Shown: positions 7,793 through 15,940, numbered from the stretch's first letter. The stretch: 23,855 nucleotides of DNA from Oceanipulchritudo sp049975345 (GCA_049975345.1 JBNGDP010000049.1:1-23855), one strand, 5' to 3'. The notes: generated by a model from the sequence alone, not told the origin. Translations and numbers: made by a program.

Positions 7793-8719
7793 TCAACTTT
7801 CAACACCCGTCCTTGCAAGGGCGTAACGCCGGGCCAGGGCGAAGGCGTGGGCGAAACTGCCTGTTCTGGCGATCCCCTTGCCGGCGATTCCAAAGGCCGT
7901 TCCGTGGTCCGGGCTGGTGCGGATGTGTTTCAGCCCGAGGGTGACGTTCACCGCGCAATGGAATTCAAGGGTCTTGACCGGGATCAATCCCTGGTCGTGG
8001 TAGAGGGCGATCACATAGTCGAACTCACCCTCGCGCTGCCGGTGGAAAACCGTGTCGGGCGGGAGGCATTCCGTCAGCCCTGGATAGAGTTTTCGCAAAA
8101 CCGCAAGGCGTGGATTGAGCAAATCCCTCTCCTCGGTTCCCAGAAGCCCCCCCTCGCCGGCATGCGGATTAAGCCCGCAAACCGCGATCCGCGGGTCGGG
8201 GTGCCCCTCCAGTTCGGCCCACTCAACGGCGTGGAGAACCGCCCGGTCCAGTAAATCCGGTTGTTCACGGAGATGCCGGGAGACCCCCTCCAGGGGCTCG
8301 TGCCAGGTGACCAGGACGACCCTGAGTTCCTCTCCGGCAAAGGCCATGGAGGGCTTCCCTCCCCATGCCTCGGCAAAAAACTCGGTCTGCCCGGGAAAGG
8401 GATACCCCACCGCCTGCAGGGATTCCTTGCTGACCGGAGCGGTGACGACCGCGGAAAAGCGCCCCTCCAGACAGCCGTCGCGAGCGTGGTGGAGGGCCTC
8501 CCAGGCAATCGTGGCGCTCTCATTCGTCGGCTGGCCGGCGGCAAAAGGTCCCTGCGCGGACCGGCAGGGAATGCCTTCACATCCCAAAAGGTCGATCCAT
8601 TCGGGCGGACCGATCAGACAGACATGCTCCCGGTTGCCGGGATTTTCCTGAAGCCAGCGGTGAATGACCTCGGGCCCGATGCCGGCGGGATCCCCACAGG
8701 TGATGGCGATCGGTTTCAT
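7793..8719 (-). CDS. pdxA: 4-hydroxythreonine-4-phosphate dehydrogenase
   Basis: PdxA oxidises 4-phosphohydroxy-L-threonine with NAD in the DXP-dependent pathway to pyridoxal phosphate. The 308-residue protein opens with the hallmark AITCGDPAGIGPEV. The three metal-binding histidines can be placed at H140 (VTWHEPL), H186 (CGLNPHAGEGG) and H241 (YHDQGLIPVKTL), followed by RTSPDHGTAFGIAGKG. It is about 20 residues shorter than the Escherichia coli enzyme, and the usual PGHTE is PGQTE (109-113), which may be a lineage variant. The ATG overlaps the lpxA stop in an ATGA, a sign of translational coupling. PdxJ, its partner in the pathway, is not in the window. Confidence 0.95.
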   Translation of the reverse strand: MKPIAITCGDPAGIGPEVIHRWLQENPGNREHVCLIGPPEWIDLLGCEGIPCRSAQGPFAAGQPTNESATIAWEALHHARDGCLEGRFSAVVTAPVSKESLQAVGYPFPGQTEFFAEAWGGKPSMAFAGEELRVVLVTWHEPLEGVSRHLREQPDLLDRAVLHAVEWAELEGHPDPRIAVCGLNPHAGEGGLLGTEERDLLNPRLAVLRKLYPGLTECLPPDTVFHRQREGEFDYVIALYHDQGLIPVKTLEFHCAVNVTLGLKHIRTSPDHGTAFGIAGKGIARTGSFAHAFALARRYALARTGVES

Positions 8720-9522
8720 GCCGGCTCCCCCCCGCGGCTTTTCCGGGGACGCATCATTCCCTTGCGGCTTTCCCCGGCAATGAATTCCAGGAAGCGTTTT
8801 CCCTCCGCCGTGGCGGGTAGGCCGTCCTTCAGGGCTCCTTCAGCAAGGACCCGCGGCCGGCCCTCGAAGCCGAAGACCATGTGATAGAGCTTCTTGAGTT
8901 CGCGGAGGGTCTCCCGCGGGACACCGCGGCGCTGCAAGCCCACCAGGTTGAGCCCGATCAGCTCGTTGCGTTCGGACATCATGCAGAAGGGCGGCACATC
9001 CTGGCTGACGCGGGCAACCCCCCCCACCATGGTGGATTCCCCGATCCGGCAAAACTGGTGGACAGCGGCGGTGCCCCCGATGAAAGTGTGGTCGCCCACC
9101 GTTACCTTGCCCGCAAGGAGAACGGCATTGGCGAGGATGACATGGGACCCGAGGCGGCAATCGTGGCCGACGTGGCTTTCCGCCATGAGAAAGCAATGGT
9201 CGCCGATCTCGGTAAAGGCCCCTTCCACGGTGGCCCGGTTGACGGTCACCCCCTCGCGGAACGTGACCCGCTCCCCCACCCTGACCCCGCTGGGTGTTTT
9301 CGGGTTGAATCCGAGATCCTGCGGCAGCCCGCCGATGACGGCGTGGGCATCGACCACGCACCCCTTTCCCAGAATCGTCCCGCTGCGGATCACCGCGTGT
9401 TCACGGATGACACACCCCTTCCCGATCTCCACCCCGTCCTCAATGACGGCATAGGGGCCAACCACCACATCCTCCGCCATGCGGGTCGCCTCGTGGATCA
9501 CTGCTGTCGGGTGCTGTTTCAT
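8716..9522 (-). CDS. lpxA: UDP-N-acetylglucosamine O-acyltransferase
   Basis: LpxA carries out the first step of lipid A synthesis, moving a 3-hydroxyacyl chain from acyl carrier protein to UDP-GlcNAc in the cytoplasm. The 268-residue protein has the left-handed beta-helix hexapeptide repeats through about residue 190 and a helical C-terminus. Diagnostic stretches are GGLPQDL (64-70), VTFREGVTVNRAT, the ESHVGHDC segment with catalytic His equivalent H120, and GGTAAVHQFCRIG (149-161) with VSQDVPPF. Length is normal. The ATG at 9522 is 9 bp past the preceding gene and its stop overlaps pdxA, so it is firmly inside the operon. lpxB, lpxC and lpxD are not nearby. The gene shows that the host has a lipopolysaccharide-type outer membrane. 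Confidence 0.95.
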   Translation of the reverse strand: MKQHPTAVIHEATRMAEDVVVGPYAVIEDGVEIGKGCVIREHAVIRSGTILGKGCVVDAHAVIGGLPQDLGFNPKTPSGVRVGERVTFREGVTVNRATVEGAFTEIGDHCFLMAESHVGHDCRLGSHVILANAVLLAGKVTVGDHTFIGGTAAVHQFCRIGESTMVGGVARVSQDVPPFCMMSERNELIGLNLVGLQRRGVPRETLRELKKLYHMVFGFEGRPRVLAEGALKDGLPATAEGKRFLEFIAGESRKGMMRPRKSRGGEPA

Positions 9523-9531
9523 TACGGGTCC

Positions 9532-10140
9532 TTAGTCCTTGAATAGTCCCATCTGGGAATCGTTGAGGAGGTCGTAGTTTTTCAAAACGCGGAGAATCTG
9601 GAGAAACTCGCTTTTCTGGTAACTGCGGTTGACCTCGACCTTCTGGATAATGTCGAGGAGCATGGCCCGGAAGCTGATGATCCCGTCCACTCCCTTGTCG
9701 CGCAGGAGCTGGATGCTCTCGCTCCGGTAGGGCTCGCTGGTGGGAAGGCCGGGGAGGACCAGGATGCGTTTCAGGTCGTGCGCCTTGTCAAAGCTGGTGT
9801 CGGTCTCCTTGAAGCTGTCCTCGATGGTCTTGGCCACGCTTTTCTCGAGGAACTTGAGAATCTCCGAGCTGCTTTTCAAAAGGGTCGGGGTAAACCGGTG
9901 AATGGTGTGCCAGGCCTTCACCACGACCACGGCCCGGTGGATGTAGGGCAGTTCGGAGGCAAAGAGCAGGAAATTCGGTTCCCGGTCGCCGGGCGCATAG
10001 GTTGGATTGTAGACCAGCAGGTCAATTTCCTCTTCCGCCACCTTCCGCCGCGCCTGCACCTGGTACTTGCGGACCTGGCGGACAAGGAAACCGTGCAGTT
10101 CGAAATATTCGCGGACGATGTTCTCGTCGAATCCCGACAT
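9532..10140 (-). CDS. Conserved-looking hypothetical protein, possible PD-(D/E)XK-like fold
   Basis: I do not recognise this 202-residue protein. It is soluble, with mixed alpha/beta character and no signal peptide. Residues 8-45 (IVREYFELHGFLVRQ ... EEEIDLLVYNP) followed by RAVVVVKAW (69-77) have the spacing of a PD-(D/E)XK nuclease core: an alpha-helix, a strand with the aspartate D40, and a strand ending in a lysine K75. However, the acidic residue normally two before the lysine is V73, so catalysis would be doubtful. The rest is helical (about 85-120, 165-200). The ATG at 10140 was chosen; TTG at 10149 is the alternative. It sits 40 bp after atpC and 9 bp before lpxA on the same strand, so it is co-transcribed with essential genes. 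Function unknown; the fold suggestion is an inference. Confidence 0.75.
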   Translation of the reverse strand: MSGFDENIVREYFELHGFLVRQVRKYQVQARRKVAEEEIDLLVYNPTYAPGDREPNFLLFASELPYIHRAVVVVKAWHTIHRFTPTLLKSSSEILKFLEKSVAKTIEDSFKETDTSFDKAHDLKRILVLPGLPTSEPYRSESIQLLRDKGVDGIISFRAMLLDIIQKVEVNRSYQKSEFLQILRVLKNYDLLNDSQMGLFKD

Positions 10141-10180
10141 GCCCGCCAATCAAGGGCATCCGGAGGAAAATGGCAAATGC

Positions 10181-10600
10181 TTACCGTCCCTTGCTTTCCT
10201 TGATGATCTTCTGGACGACGGCGAAGCGGGCCTGGGTCTCGAGCTGTTCGAGCACTTCCGGATCCTCGCCGCTGCGGCGGGCCTCCTCGAGTGCCTCGGT
10301 GGCACGGAGCCGGGCTTCCTCAAGGGCCCCGTAATCGATGTCCTCCACCTCGATGGCGGCCTCGGTGAGGACGCGGACATGGTCCGCGATGACCTCGATG
10401 AATCCCTTGTCGATGGCAATCGACTCGGCGTTGCCCCCCTTGAAATAGCGCAACTCGCCCGGTTCGATCATCGCCATGAGGGGGATGTGGCCAGGCAGGA
10501 CATCGATCTCCCCGCCGGCCTCGGTGGGCAGGACGACATGGTCCACCTCTTCGGCGAGAACCTTCCGCTCGGGAGTGACGATTTCGAGTTGCAGGGGCAT
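10181..10600 (-). CDS. atpC: F-type ATP synthase epsilon subunit
   Basis: The epsilon subunit joins the gamma stalk to the c-ring and can inhibit ATP hydrolysis through its C-terminal helices. From ATG 10600 the protein is 139 residues, a normal size. The N-terminal beta-sandwich shows QLEIVTPERKV, VVLPTEAGGEIDVLPGHIPLMA (the family's G...GVLPGHAPL region) and the two-helix C-terminus with ALEEARLRATEALEEAR. It starts 5 bp past the atpD stop; a TTG at 10609 that would overlap atpD is an alternative but gives an unusual N-terminus. It is the last synthase gene of the operon; the next gene starts 40 bp later. Confidence 0.93.
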   Translation of the reverse strand: MPLQLEIVTPERKVLAEEVDHVVLPTEAGGEIDVLPGHIPLMAMIEPGELRYFKGGNAESIAIDKGFIEVIADHVRVLTEAAIEVEDIDYGALEEARLRATEALEEARRSGEDPEVLEQLETQARFAVVQKIIKESKGR

Positions 10601-10605
10601 GGCAA

Positions 10606-12033
10606 TCAACCGTTGTTTTCGTGGGCCGTGAGGACCTCTTCGATTCCGCCCTTGTAGGCGAAGTCGTTTTCATCCACGTGGTCGAGTTCCCCGTCAAGGA
10701 TCATCCGGAAGCCCTTGACCGTGTCCTCCAGGGAAACGATCTTGCCGGCGAAGCCGGTGAAGACCTCGGCCACGTTGAAGGGCTGGGAAAGGAATTTCTG
10801 GATTTTGCGGGCCCGGAACACCGTCAGCTTGTCCTCGGGAGACAGCTCGTCGATACCCAGGATGGCGATGATATCCTGAAGGTCCTTATAGCGCTGGAGG
10901 ACCGACTGCACGCCGCGGGCCACCTCGAAGTGCTCTTTTCCGACAACCGCCGGGTCGAGGGCGGTGGAAGTGGAGGAAAGCGGGTCGACCGCCGGGTAGA
11001 TTCCCAGTTCGGCGATACGGCGCTCCAGCACGATGGTCGAGTCCAGGTGGGCGAAGGTGTTCGCGGGTGCGGGGTCCGTCAGGTCGTCCGCCGGCACATA
11101 GACCGCCTGGAAGGAGGTAATGGATCCGTTTTTCGTCGAGGTGATGCGCTCCTGCAGGTTGCCCATTTCCGAGGCGAGGGTCGGCTGGTAGCCCACCGCG
11201 GAGGGCGAGCGGCCCAGCAGCGCGGAAACTTCCGAACCGGCCTGGGAGAAACGGAAGATATTGTCGATGAAGAGGAGGACATCGAGCCCCTTTTCGTCAC
11301 GGAAATACTCCGCCATGGAAAGGCCGGAGAGGCCGACGCGCATGCGGGCCCCGGGGGGTTCGTTCATTTGGCCGTAACAAAGGGCGACCTTGGATTTCTC
11401 GATGTTTTTCTGGTCGATGACCCCGGCATCCGACATCTCATGATAAAGATCGTTTCCCTCGCGGGAACGTTCCCCCACCCCGCAGAAGACCGAGTAGCCG
11501 CCATAGGACTTGGCGATGTTGTTGATCAGCTCCATGATGACAACGGTCTTGCCGACACCGGCCCCTCCGAAGGCCCCGACCTTGCCGCCCTTGGTGAAGG
11601 GGCAGATGAGATCGATCACCTTGATGCCCGTGACCAGGATTTCCGCCTCGGTGGACTGCTCGATGAGAGCCGGCGGGTTCCGGTGGATCGGGTAGCGCTT
11701 CTCATACTTGACCTCGCCACGTTCGTCGACGGGGTCGCCGGTGACATTGAAAATCCGCCCGAGGACCCCCTCGCCGACCGGCACCGTGATGGCGTCCCCG
11801 GTATCGAGCACGTCCATGCCGCGCACGAGGCCCTCCGTGGTGGACATGGCCACGGAGCGGACGAGGCCCTCCCCCAGGTGCTGCTGTACTTCAAGGGTCA
11901 GCGTGGTGGGATTGCCCTGGTATTCATAGTTCACGTGCAGGGCCTGGTAGATGGCGGGAACGGTTTTCGGGTCGAACTGCACGTCGACAACGGCACCGAG
12001 TACCTGGAGGATTTTTCCTGTGTTCTGGCTCAT
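10606..12033 (-). CDS. atpD: F-type ATP synthase beta subunit
   Basis: This is the catalytic subunit of the F1 head, three copies alternating with alpha. The 475-residue protein has P-loop GGAGVGKT (156-163), the catalytic glutamate stretch GERSREGNDLYHEM (187-200), and the nucleotide-site region RFSQAGSEVSALLGRSPSAVGYQPTLASEMG. The segment DPLSSTSTALDP replaces the more common DPLDSTSRMLDP; I believe this is a lineage variant, a point to test by alignment. Start is ATG 12033, 53 bp after atpG. It is one of the best markers for placing the organism phylogenetically. Confidence 0.98.
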   Translation of the reverse strand: MSQNTGKILQVLGAVVDVQFDPKTVPAIYQALHVNYEYQGNPTTLTLEVQQHLGEGLVRSVAMSTTEGLVRGMDVLDTGDAITVPVGEGVLGRIFNVTGDPVDERGEVKYEKRYPIHRNPPALIEQSTEAEILVTGIKVIDLICPFTKGGKVGAFGGAGVGKTVVIMELINNIAKSYGGYSVFCGVGERSREGNDLYHEMSDAGVIDQKNIEKSKVALCYGQMNEPPGARMRVGLSGLSMAEYFRDEKGLDVLLFIDNIFRFSQAGSEVSALLGRSPSAVGYQPTLASEMGNLQERITSTKNGSITSFQAVYVPADDLTDPAPANTFAHLDSTIVLERRIAELGIYPAVDPLSSTSTALDPAVVGKEHFEVARGVQSVLQRYKDLQDIIAILGIDELSPEDKLTVFRARKIQKFLSQPFNVAEVFTGFAGKIVSLEDTVKGFRMILDGELDHVDENDFAYKGGIEEVLTAHENNG

Positions 12034-12086
12034 GGTTTGGAAAAGGGTGGCATGGAAGGATTAAGATTGAGATCAGGAATAATGGG

Positions 12087-12962
12087 TTAGCCGGAGTGAA
12101 GGGTGGCGGCGGTGATTTCGAGGATTTCCTGGGTGATGCCGGCCTGGCGGGCCTTGTTGTACTGAAGGGTCAGGCTGTCGGTCAGTTTCTTGGCGTTGTC
12201 GGTGGCGGCCTTCATCGCCACCATGCGGGCGCTGTGTTCGGAGGCGCGGGCATCGACCAGCATCTGGTAGGCCTCCCGCTTGACGTAGCGCTCCAGCAGG
12301 GAATTGAGAATCCGCTCCGGATCGGGCTCGAACAGGAATTCGCGGGAATCCTCGACCAGTTGCCTGTTCTCGGCCTTGGCCACCTCGGCGATGTGTTTCT
12401 TGAGGTTGGTCAAGGGCAAGAGGGGCATCAACACCGGCTCCTGGATAAGGGTGTTCTTGAAGCGGGGAAAGAGGACCTCGATGGTGTCGATGCTTCCCTC
12501 GTTGAACTGTTCGATCAGGAACTCGATAACCGGGCGCAATTCCTTGAAGTGGGCGGCTTCGGAGACGGGGAAATCGGCTATCAACTCCCGGTTGGTGCGG
12601 CTGATGAACTGCCGGGCTTTTCGTCCAATGGTGACAAAGGCGCTTTCATTTCGCTCCAGTTTGGCGACCTCCCGGAAGAGGTTGGCGTTGAGCGCCCCAC
12701 AGAGGCCGCGATCCGTGGAAATCAGGAGGATCCCGCGCTTTCTTACATCCCGTTGACGGAAAAACGGATGGCTGAAATCTTCCAGCTTGCCGGTCAGGGA
12801 GGCCAACATGCGCGCCAGCTGTGTCGCATAGGGCCGGCCCTCGAGGGCCCGGTCCTGGGCCTTTTTCATCTTGGAGGCCGCCACCAGCTGCATGGCCCGG
12901 GTGATCTTCTGGGTATTCCTGACCCCCCGGATGCGGTTTCTGATGTCGCGTGTGTTGGGCAT
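12087..12962 (-). CDS. atpG: F-type ATP synthase gamma subunit
   Basis: Gamma is the rotating central stalk that couples c-ring rotation to the alpha-beta head. The 291-residue protein has the expected N-terminal helix (RDIRNRIRGVRNTQKITRAMQLVAASKMKKAQ), the LISTDRGLCGALNANLFR strand-loop and the C-terminal helix that inserts into the head (SLTLQYNKARQAGITQEILEITAA). Length is normal. It lies 35 bp after atpA, starting at ATG 12962, and is followed by atpD in the standard A-G-D-C order. Confidence 0.97.
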   Translation of the reverse strand: MPNTRDIRNRIRGVRNTQKITRAMQLVAASKMKKAQDRALEGRPYATQLARMLASLTGKLEDFSHPFFRQRDVRKRGILLISTDRGLCGALNANLFREVAKLERNESAFVTIGRKARQFISRTNRELIADFPVSEAAHFKELRPVIEFLIEQFNEGSIDTIEVLFPRFKNTLIQEPVLMPLLPLTNLKKHIAEVAKAENRQLVEDSREFLFEPDPERILNSLLERYVKREAYQMLVDARASEHSARMVAMKAATDNAKKLTDSLTLQYNKARQAGITQEILEITAATLHSG

Positions 12963-12997
12963 TCCTTATCTCCGGTTGCGTGCAGCCATGCGCCCGG

Positions 12998-14536
12998 TCA
13001 GTCCTTCTTGTAGGTGGACTTCCATGCGGAAACGGCTTCCTTGAGGTGCGCCTCCAGTTCGTCGTCGAGTTTCCTCTTCCCGAGGATCTTTTTCAGGAGG
13101 TCCTCCCTGCCGGTTTCCAGGTATTCCTGGAGGGAATTGGAAGCAGGCACGATTTCGGAGACCTCGAGATCGTCGAAGAAATCGTTTTGCAGGGCCCAGA
13201 GGAGGGCCACCTGGACCTCGACCGGTTTCGGTGAATAGGCGGGCTGCTTGAAGAGCTCGACGGTGCGGGACCCGCGGTCGAGTTGGCGCCGGGTGCGGGC
13301 GTCGAGATCGGAACCGAACTGGGCGAAGGCGGCCAGTTCGCGATAGGCGGCCAGCTCCAGCTTGACCTTGCCGGCCACCTGCTTGGTCGCCTTGATCTGG
13401 GCGGCGGACCCAACCCGGCTGACGGAGAGGCCGACGCTCACCGCCGGACGGATGCCTTGGTTGAAAAGGTCCGTCTCGAGGAAAATCTGCCCGTCGGTGA
13501 TGGAAATGACATTCGTCGGGATGTAGGCGGACACGTCCCCGGCCTGCGTTTCAATGATGGGCAGCGCGGTCAGTGAGCCATTGCCGTTTTCCTCGTTGAG
13601 GCGGGCGGCGCGCTCGAGGAGGCGGCTGTGCAGGTAGAAGACGTCGCCCGGATAGGCTTCACGGCCGGCGGGCCGCTTCAGGACAAGGGAGATCTGCCGG
13701 TAGGCGGCCGCGTGCTTGGAAAGGTCATCGTAGACAATGAGGGCGTCCATCCCGTTCTGCATGAACCATTCGCCCATGGCACACCCGGCAAAGGGGGCCA
13801 GATACAGATTGGCGGCGTTTTCGGCCGCGGGAGCCGCGACAATGATCGTGTACTCCAGCGCGCCGGCGCTTTCGAGGGTCTTGATCGTGCGCGCGATCGT
13901 CGAGTTTTTCTGCCCGACCGCGACGTAGATCGAATAAACGGGCCGGAAGGAATCGTCGCCGGAGGCGAGGCCCTGCCGGTTTATTTTCGCCTGGTTGAGG
14001 ATGGTGTCGATGGCGATCGTCGTTTTGCCGGTCTGGCGGTCCCCGATGATGAGCTCGCGTTGTCCGCGCCCGATGGGAATCATCGAGTCGATGGCCATGA
14101 TGCCGGTCTGGAGGGGCTGGTCGACCGACTTGCGGGGAATGATGCCGGGGGCGATTTTTTCCAGGGGATAGTACTCCTTGGCATCGATCGGACCCTTGCC
14201 ATCGACCGGTTCCCCGATCGCGTTGACCACGCGTCCGAGCATTTCCCTGCCCACCGGAACGGAGAGCAGGCGTCCGGTCGTTTTGGCCTCGTCCCCTTCC
14301 TTGAGCTGGTTGGCATCCCCGAGGCAGACCACCCCGACCTGGTCTTCCTCCAGATTGAGGGCAATGCCGGTGATTCCATGGGGAAACTCGACCATTTCAT
14401 TGAACATGACCTTGGAGAGGCCCTCCACCTTGCCGACCCCGTCGGCGATCGAGGTGATCATCCCGGTGTTGGTCTGGCTGACCTCGGGCGTCAGTGCGGA
14501 AATCTCTTTTTCAATTTGTTCGAGAATGGAGCTCAT
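12998..14536 (-). CDS. atpA: F-type ATP synthase alpha subunit
   Basis: The non-catalytic but nucleotide-binding subunit of the F1 head. At 512 residues it is full length. Visible features are the N-terminal barrel (GMITSIADGVGKVEGL), P-loop GDRQTGKT (165-172), VAVGQKNSTIARTI, the EWFMQNGMDALIVYDDLSKHAAAYR block, and VGLSVSRVGSAAQIKA. The C-terminal helical bundle ends in lysine-rich KSTYKKD. It starts at ATG 14536, 29 bp after atpH. Confidence 0.98.
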   Translation of the reverse strand: MSSILEQIEKEISALTPEVSQTNTGMITSIADGVGKVEGLSKVMFNEMVEFPHGITGIALNLEEDQVGVVCLGDANQLKEGDEAKTTGRLLSVPVGREMLGRVVNAIGEPVDGKGPIDAKEYYPLEKIAPGIIPRKSVDQPLQTGIMAIDSMIPIGRGQRELIIGDRQTGKTTIAIDTILNQAKINRQGLASGDDSFRPVYSIYVAVGQKNSTIARTIKTLESAGALEYTIIVAAPAAENAANLYLAPFAGCAMGEWFMQNGMDALIVYDDLSKHAAAYRQISLVLKRPAGREAYPGDVFYLHSRLLERAARLNEENGNGSLTALPIIETQAGDVSAYIPTNVISITDGQIFLETDLFNQGIRPAVSVGLSVSRVGSAAQIKATKQVAGKVKLELAAYRELAAFAQFGSDLDARTRRQLDRGSRTVELFKQPAYSPKPVEVQVALLWALQNDFFDDLEVSEIVPASNSLQEYLETGREDLLKKILGKRKLDDELEAHLKEAVSAWKSTYKKD

Positions 14537-14565
14537 GGTTGGATAATGGTGACGAAAAAACGGGA

Positions 14566-14961
14566 TTAACGGATTCGGGTAGCCAGGGATTGCAAGCTGC
14601 CGGAAAGGGATGCGTCGTAAACCGAATCGCCGAGGCGGGCACGGATCCCCGCGATGAGGTCGGGGTTGGTCCGCCGGACCAGGTGAAGGGGACGGTCGCG
14701 TTCCCTTGAAAAATCCGCGACGAGGCGGTCAATGGTTTCGGCCGGCAGCTCCTGGGCGGACTCGATGGTCAGGGTATCCTTCTGGATTTCACGGGAAACC
14801 GCCTTGTGAAAGGCCTTCAGGAAGGCTTTCCGGTCAGCCGCTGAACGGCCCGAAAGGAGCTTGGTGAGGGCCGGCCGGATCTGGGCAACCCCCGCCTCGC
14901 CGGATTCCACGACAAGGACGGCGAGGCGCTTGGCCAGCTTGCTGTGGGAAGGGTCCCTCAT
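14566..14961 (-). CDS. atpH: F-type ATP synthase delta subunit (short form)
   Basis: Delta sits on top of the F1 head and holds the peripheral b-stalk. The C-terminal signature is clear: RRTNPDLIAGIRARLGDSVYDASLSGSLQSLA corresponds to the family's DPSLIGGFVIRIGDRVIDGSIRGRL block. From ATG 14961 the protein is only 131 residues, about 45 fewer than usual, so the N-terminal six-helix bundle that contacts alpha seems reduced. No frameshift is seen that would explain it. A TTG at 14967 overlapping the atpF stop is a possible alternative start. Position between atpF and atpA confirms the identity. Confidence 0.88.
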   Translation of the reverse strand: MRDPSHSKLAKRLAVLVVESGEAGVAQIRPALTKLLSGRSAADRKAFLKAFHKAVSREIQKDTLTIESAQELPAETIDRLVADFSRERDRPLHLVRRTNPDLIAGIRARLGDSVYDASLSGSLQSLATRIR

Positions 14962-14963
14962 CG

Positions 14964-15530
14964 TCAATTCAGACGGGCGATTTCTTCCGCCGCCGCCTGG
15001 TCGAGGCGGGACTTCTCATCATCCCCGAGTTCGCGCTGGAGCACCTTGCCGGATGTGAGAACAACCAGACGGGCGATTTCCCGCCGTACCTCGGCCAGGA
15101 TTTTCTGCCGTTCCTGCTCGTTGGATTCCTCGGCCCGCTTGCGCATATCCTCAATTTGCGCGGCGGTTTCGTTCTTCATTTTTTCCTCAAAGGCGGTGGC
15201 TTTCAGCCGGGCTTCATGAAGAATTTCCTGCGCCTTGGTGTTGGCTTCGCGGAGCACTTCGGCCTGGCGCTTTTCGGTTTCGGCAAGCTGGTTTTTGGAC
15301 TCCTCGGCGAACTGGAGCCCCTCGGCGATTTTGCGCTGCCGCTCCTCCAGGGTGGCCATGACCGGCTTGAAGGCGAAGCGCCAGAGCAGGAAGGCCACGA
15401 CGGCGAAATTGACGGCCTGGGCAAAAATCAGCTTCCAGTCGATGCCGAACTGGGAGATCAGGCCCTGTATCCCGGATTCAGCCGGGGCCTCGGCCGTTGC
15501 GGCGGCCAGTAGCATAAGGGTGTCCAACAT
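14964..15530 (-). CDS. atpF: F-type ATP synthase b subunit
   Basis: The b subunit is the membrane-anchored peripheral stalk. Of 188 residues, one transmembrane helix lies at about 33-52 (KLIFAQAVNFAVVAFLLWRF), preceded by a short, alanine-rich periplasmic N-terminus. After FKPVMATLEERQRKIAEGL the rest is a long charged helix, likely a coiled coil (about 60-175), rich in Glu, Lys, Arg and Ala. Only a single b-type gene is present, so it should form a homodimer rather than a b-b' pair. ATG 15530 has only a weak ribosome site; a hairpin lies between it and atpE. Confidence 0.94.
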   Translation of the reverse strand: MLDTLMLLAAATAEAPAESGIQGLISQFGIDWKLIFAQAVNFAVVAFLLWRFAFKPVMATLEERQRKIAEGLQFAEESKNQLAETEKRQAEVLREANTKAQEILHEARLKATAFEEKMKNETAAQIEDMRKRAEESNEQERQKILAEVRREIARLVVLTSGKVLQRELGDDEKSRLDQAAAEEIARLN

Positions 15531-15572
15531 GGTGGTAAGGGTTTGATGCCGTTAGCGGGAAAGACGGGGAAA

Positions 15573-15600
15573 GGCACACCCGGTAAAAACCGGATGTGCC
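15573..15600 (-). promoter_or_regulatory. Intercistronic hairpin between atpE and atpF
   Basis: An inverted repeat of 12 positions with one C/A mismatch: GGCACA at 15573-15578 pairs with TGTGCC at 15595-15600, and CCGGT at 15580-15584 pairs with ACCGG at 15589-15593, with a 4-base loop. On the minus-strand transcript it comes 9 bases after the atpE stop and is followed by a mildly T-rich TTTCCCCGTCTTTCC. It could act as a partial terminator or as a 3' end protecting the atpE message; either would raise c-subunit output relative to b. Confidence 0.65.
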
Positions 15601-15609
15601 TCCCGGAAA

Positions 15610-15831
15610 TCAGCGTCCGAGAAAAAGCGCATAGAAGGCGATGGCCTCGGCGAGGGCCATTCCGATGATGGACTGGACAAGCACCTTACCGGAGGCACCC
15701 GGATTCCGGCCGACGGCTTCGACTGCCTTCATGCCGACCATGCCCACGCCGATGGCGGCGGCGGCGCACCCGATGGCACCCTGAAGGCCGTAGTGAATAT
15801 CTCCTGTGATTGCGGCGATGGTTTCGATCAT
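15610..15831 (-). CDS. atpE: F-type ATP synthase c subunit (proton type)
   Basis: The c subunit is the two-helix hairpin that forms the membrane rotor ring. The 73-residue protein shows helix 1 (about 17-40), the polar loop RNP (42-44) and helix 2 (about 49-70) with the ion-binding carboxylate E62 in LAEAIAFY. The residues that mark sodium-binding rings are missing: aligned on the loop, the Ile. tartaricus-type Gln32 position is V29, and Ser66 is A63. This indicates proton coupling. It is slightly shorter than most c subunits. The ATG at 15831 follows an AU-rich stretch with a GAAGAAA ribosome-site-like sequence. Confidence 0.96.
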   Translation of the reverse strand: MIETIAAITGDIHYGLQGAIGCAAAAIGVGMVGMKAVEAVGRNPGASGKVLVQSIIGMALAEAIAFYALFLGR

Positions 15832-15876
15832 TTTCTTCGTTTGTTAGGATTATCGTTTTACTAATCAGTTTCTCGC
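15832..15876 (-). promoter_or_regulatory. AU-rich leader in front of atpE
   Basis: On the minus strand the roughly 45 bases before the atpE start (AACTGATTAGTAAAACGATAATCC and onward) are strikingly A/T-rich against a GC-rich background and contain no stable stem. In Escherichia coli an A/U-rich region upstream of atpE boosts translation to meet the ring's high subunit demand. The same role is an inference here, based on base composition and position. Confidence 0.4.
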
Positions 15877-15940
15877 TGCCCGGCACTCGGTGAGGAATGG
15901 TTGCCTCTGGCACCGGTCCCAGCGGGAAAGGGTCGGCTGG

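Noticed and set aside
10674..10681. CCACGTGG in atpD as a third parS site, and TTCACGTG at 11930-11937
   Set aside because: Only the central 8 bases match; the TGTT and AACA arms are absent.
10621..12090. A 489-codon open frame on the plus strand opposite atpD
   Set aside because: It is the antisense shadow of a highly conserved gene; long antisense frames are common at this GC content. Similar shadows at 1608-2693, 3564-4553, 13628-14569, 15890-17089, 20363-21592 and 22089-23366 were rejected for the same reason.
15610..15831. Sodium-driven ATP synthase
   Set aside because: The c subunit has V and A where the sodium-binding Gln and Ser are expected, so a proton type fits better.
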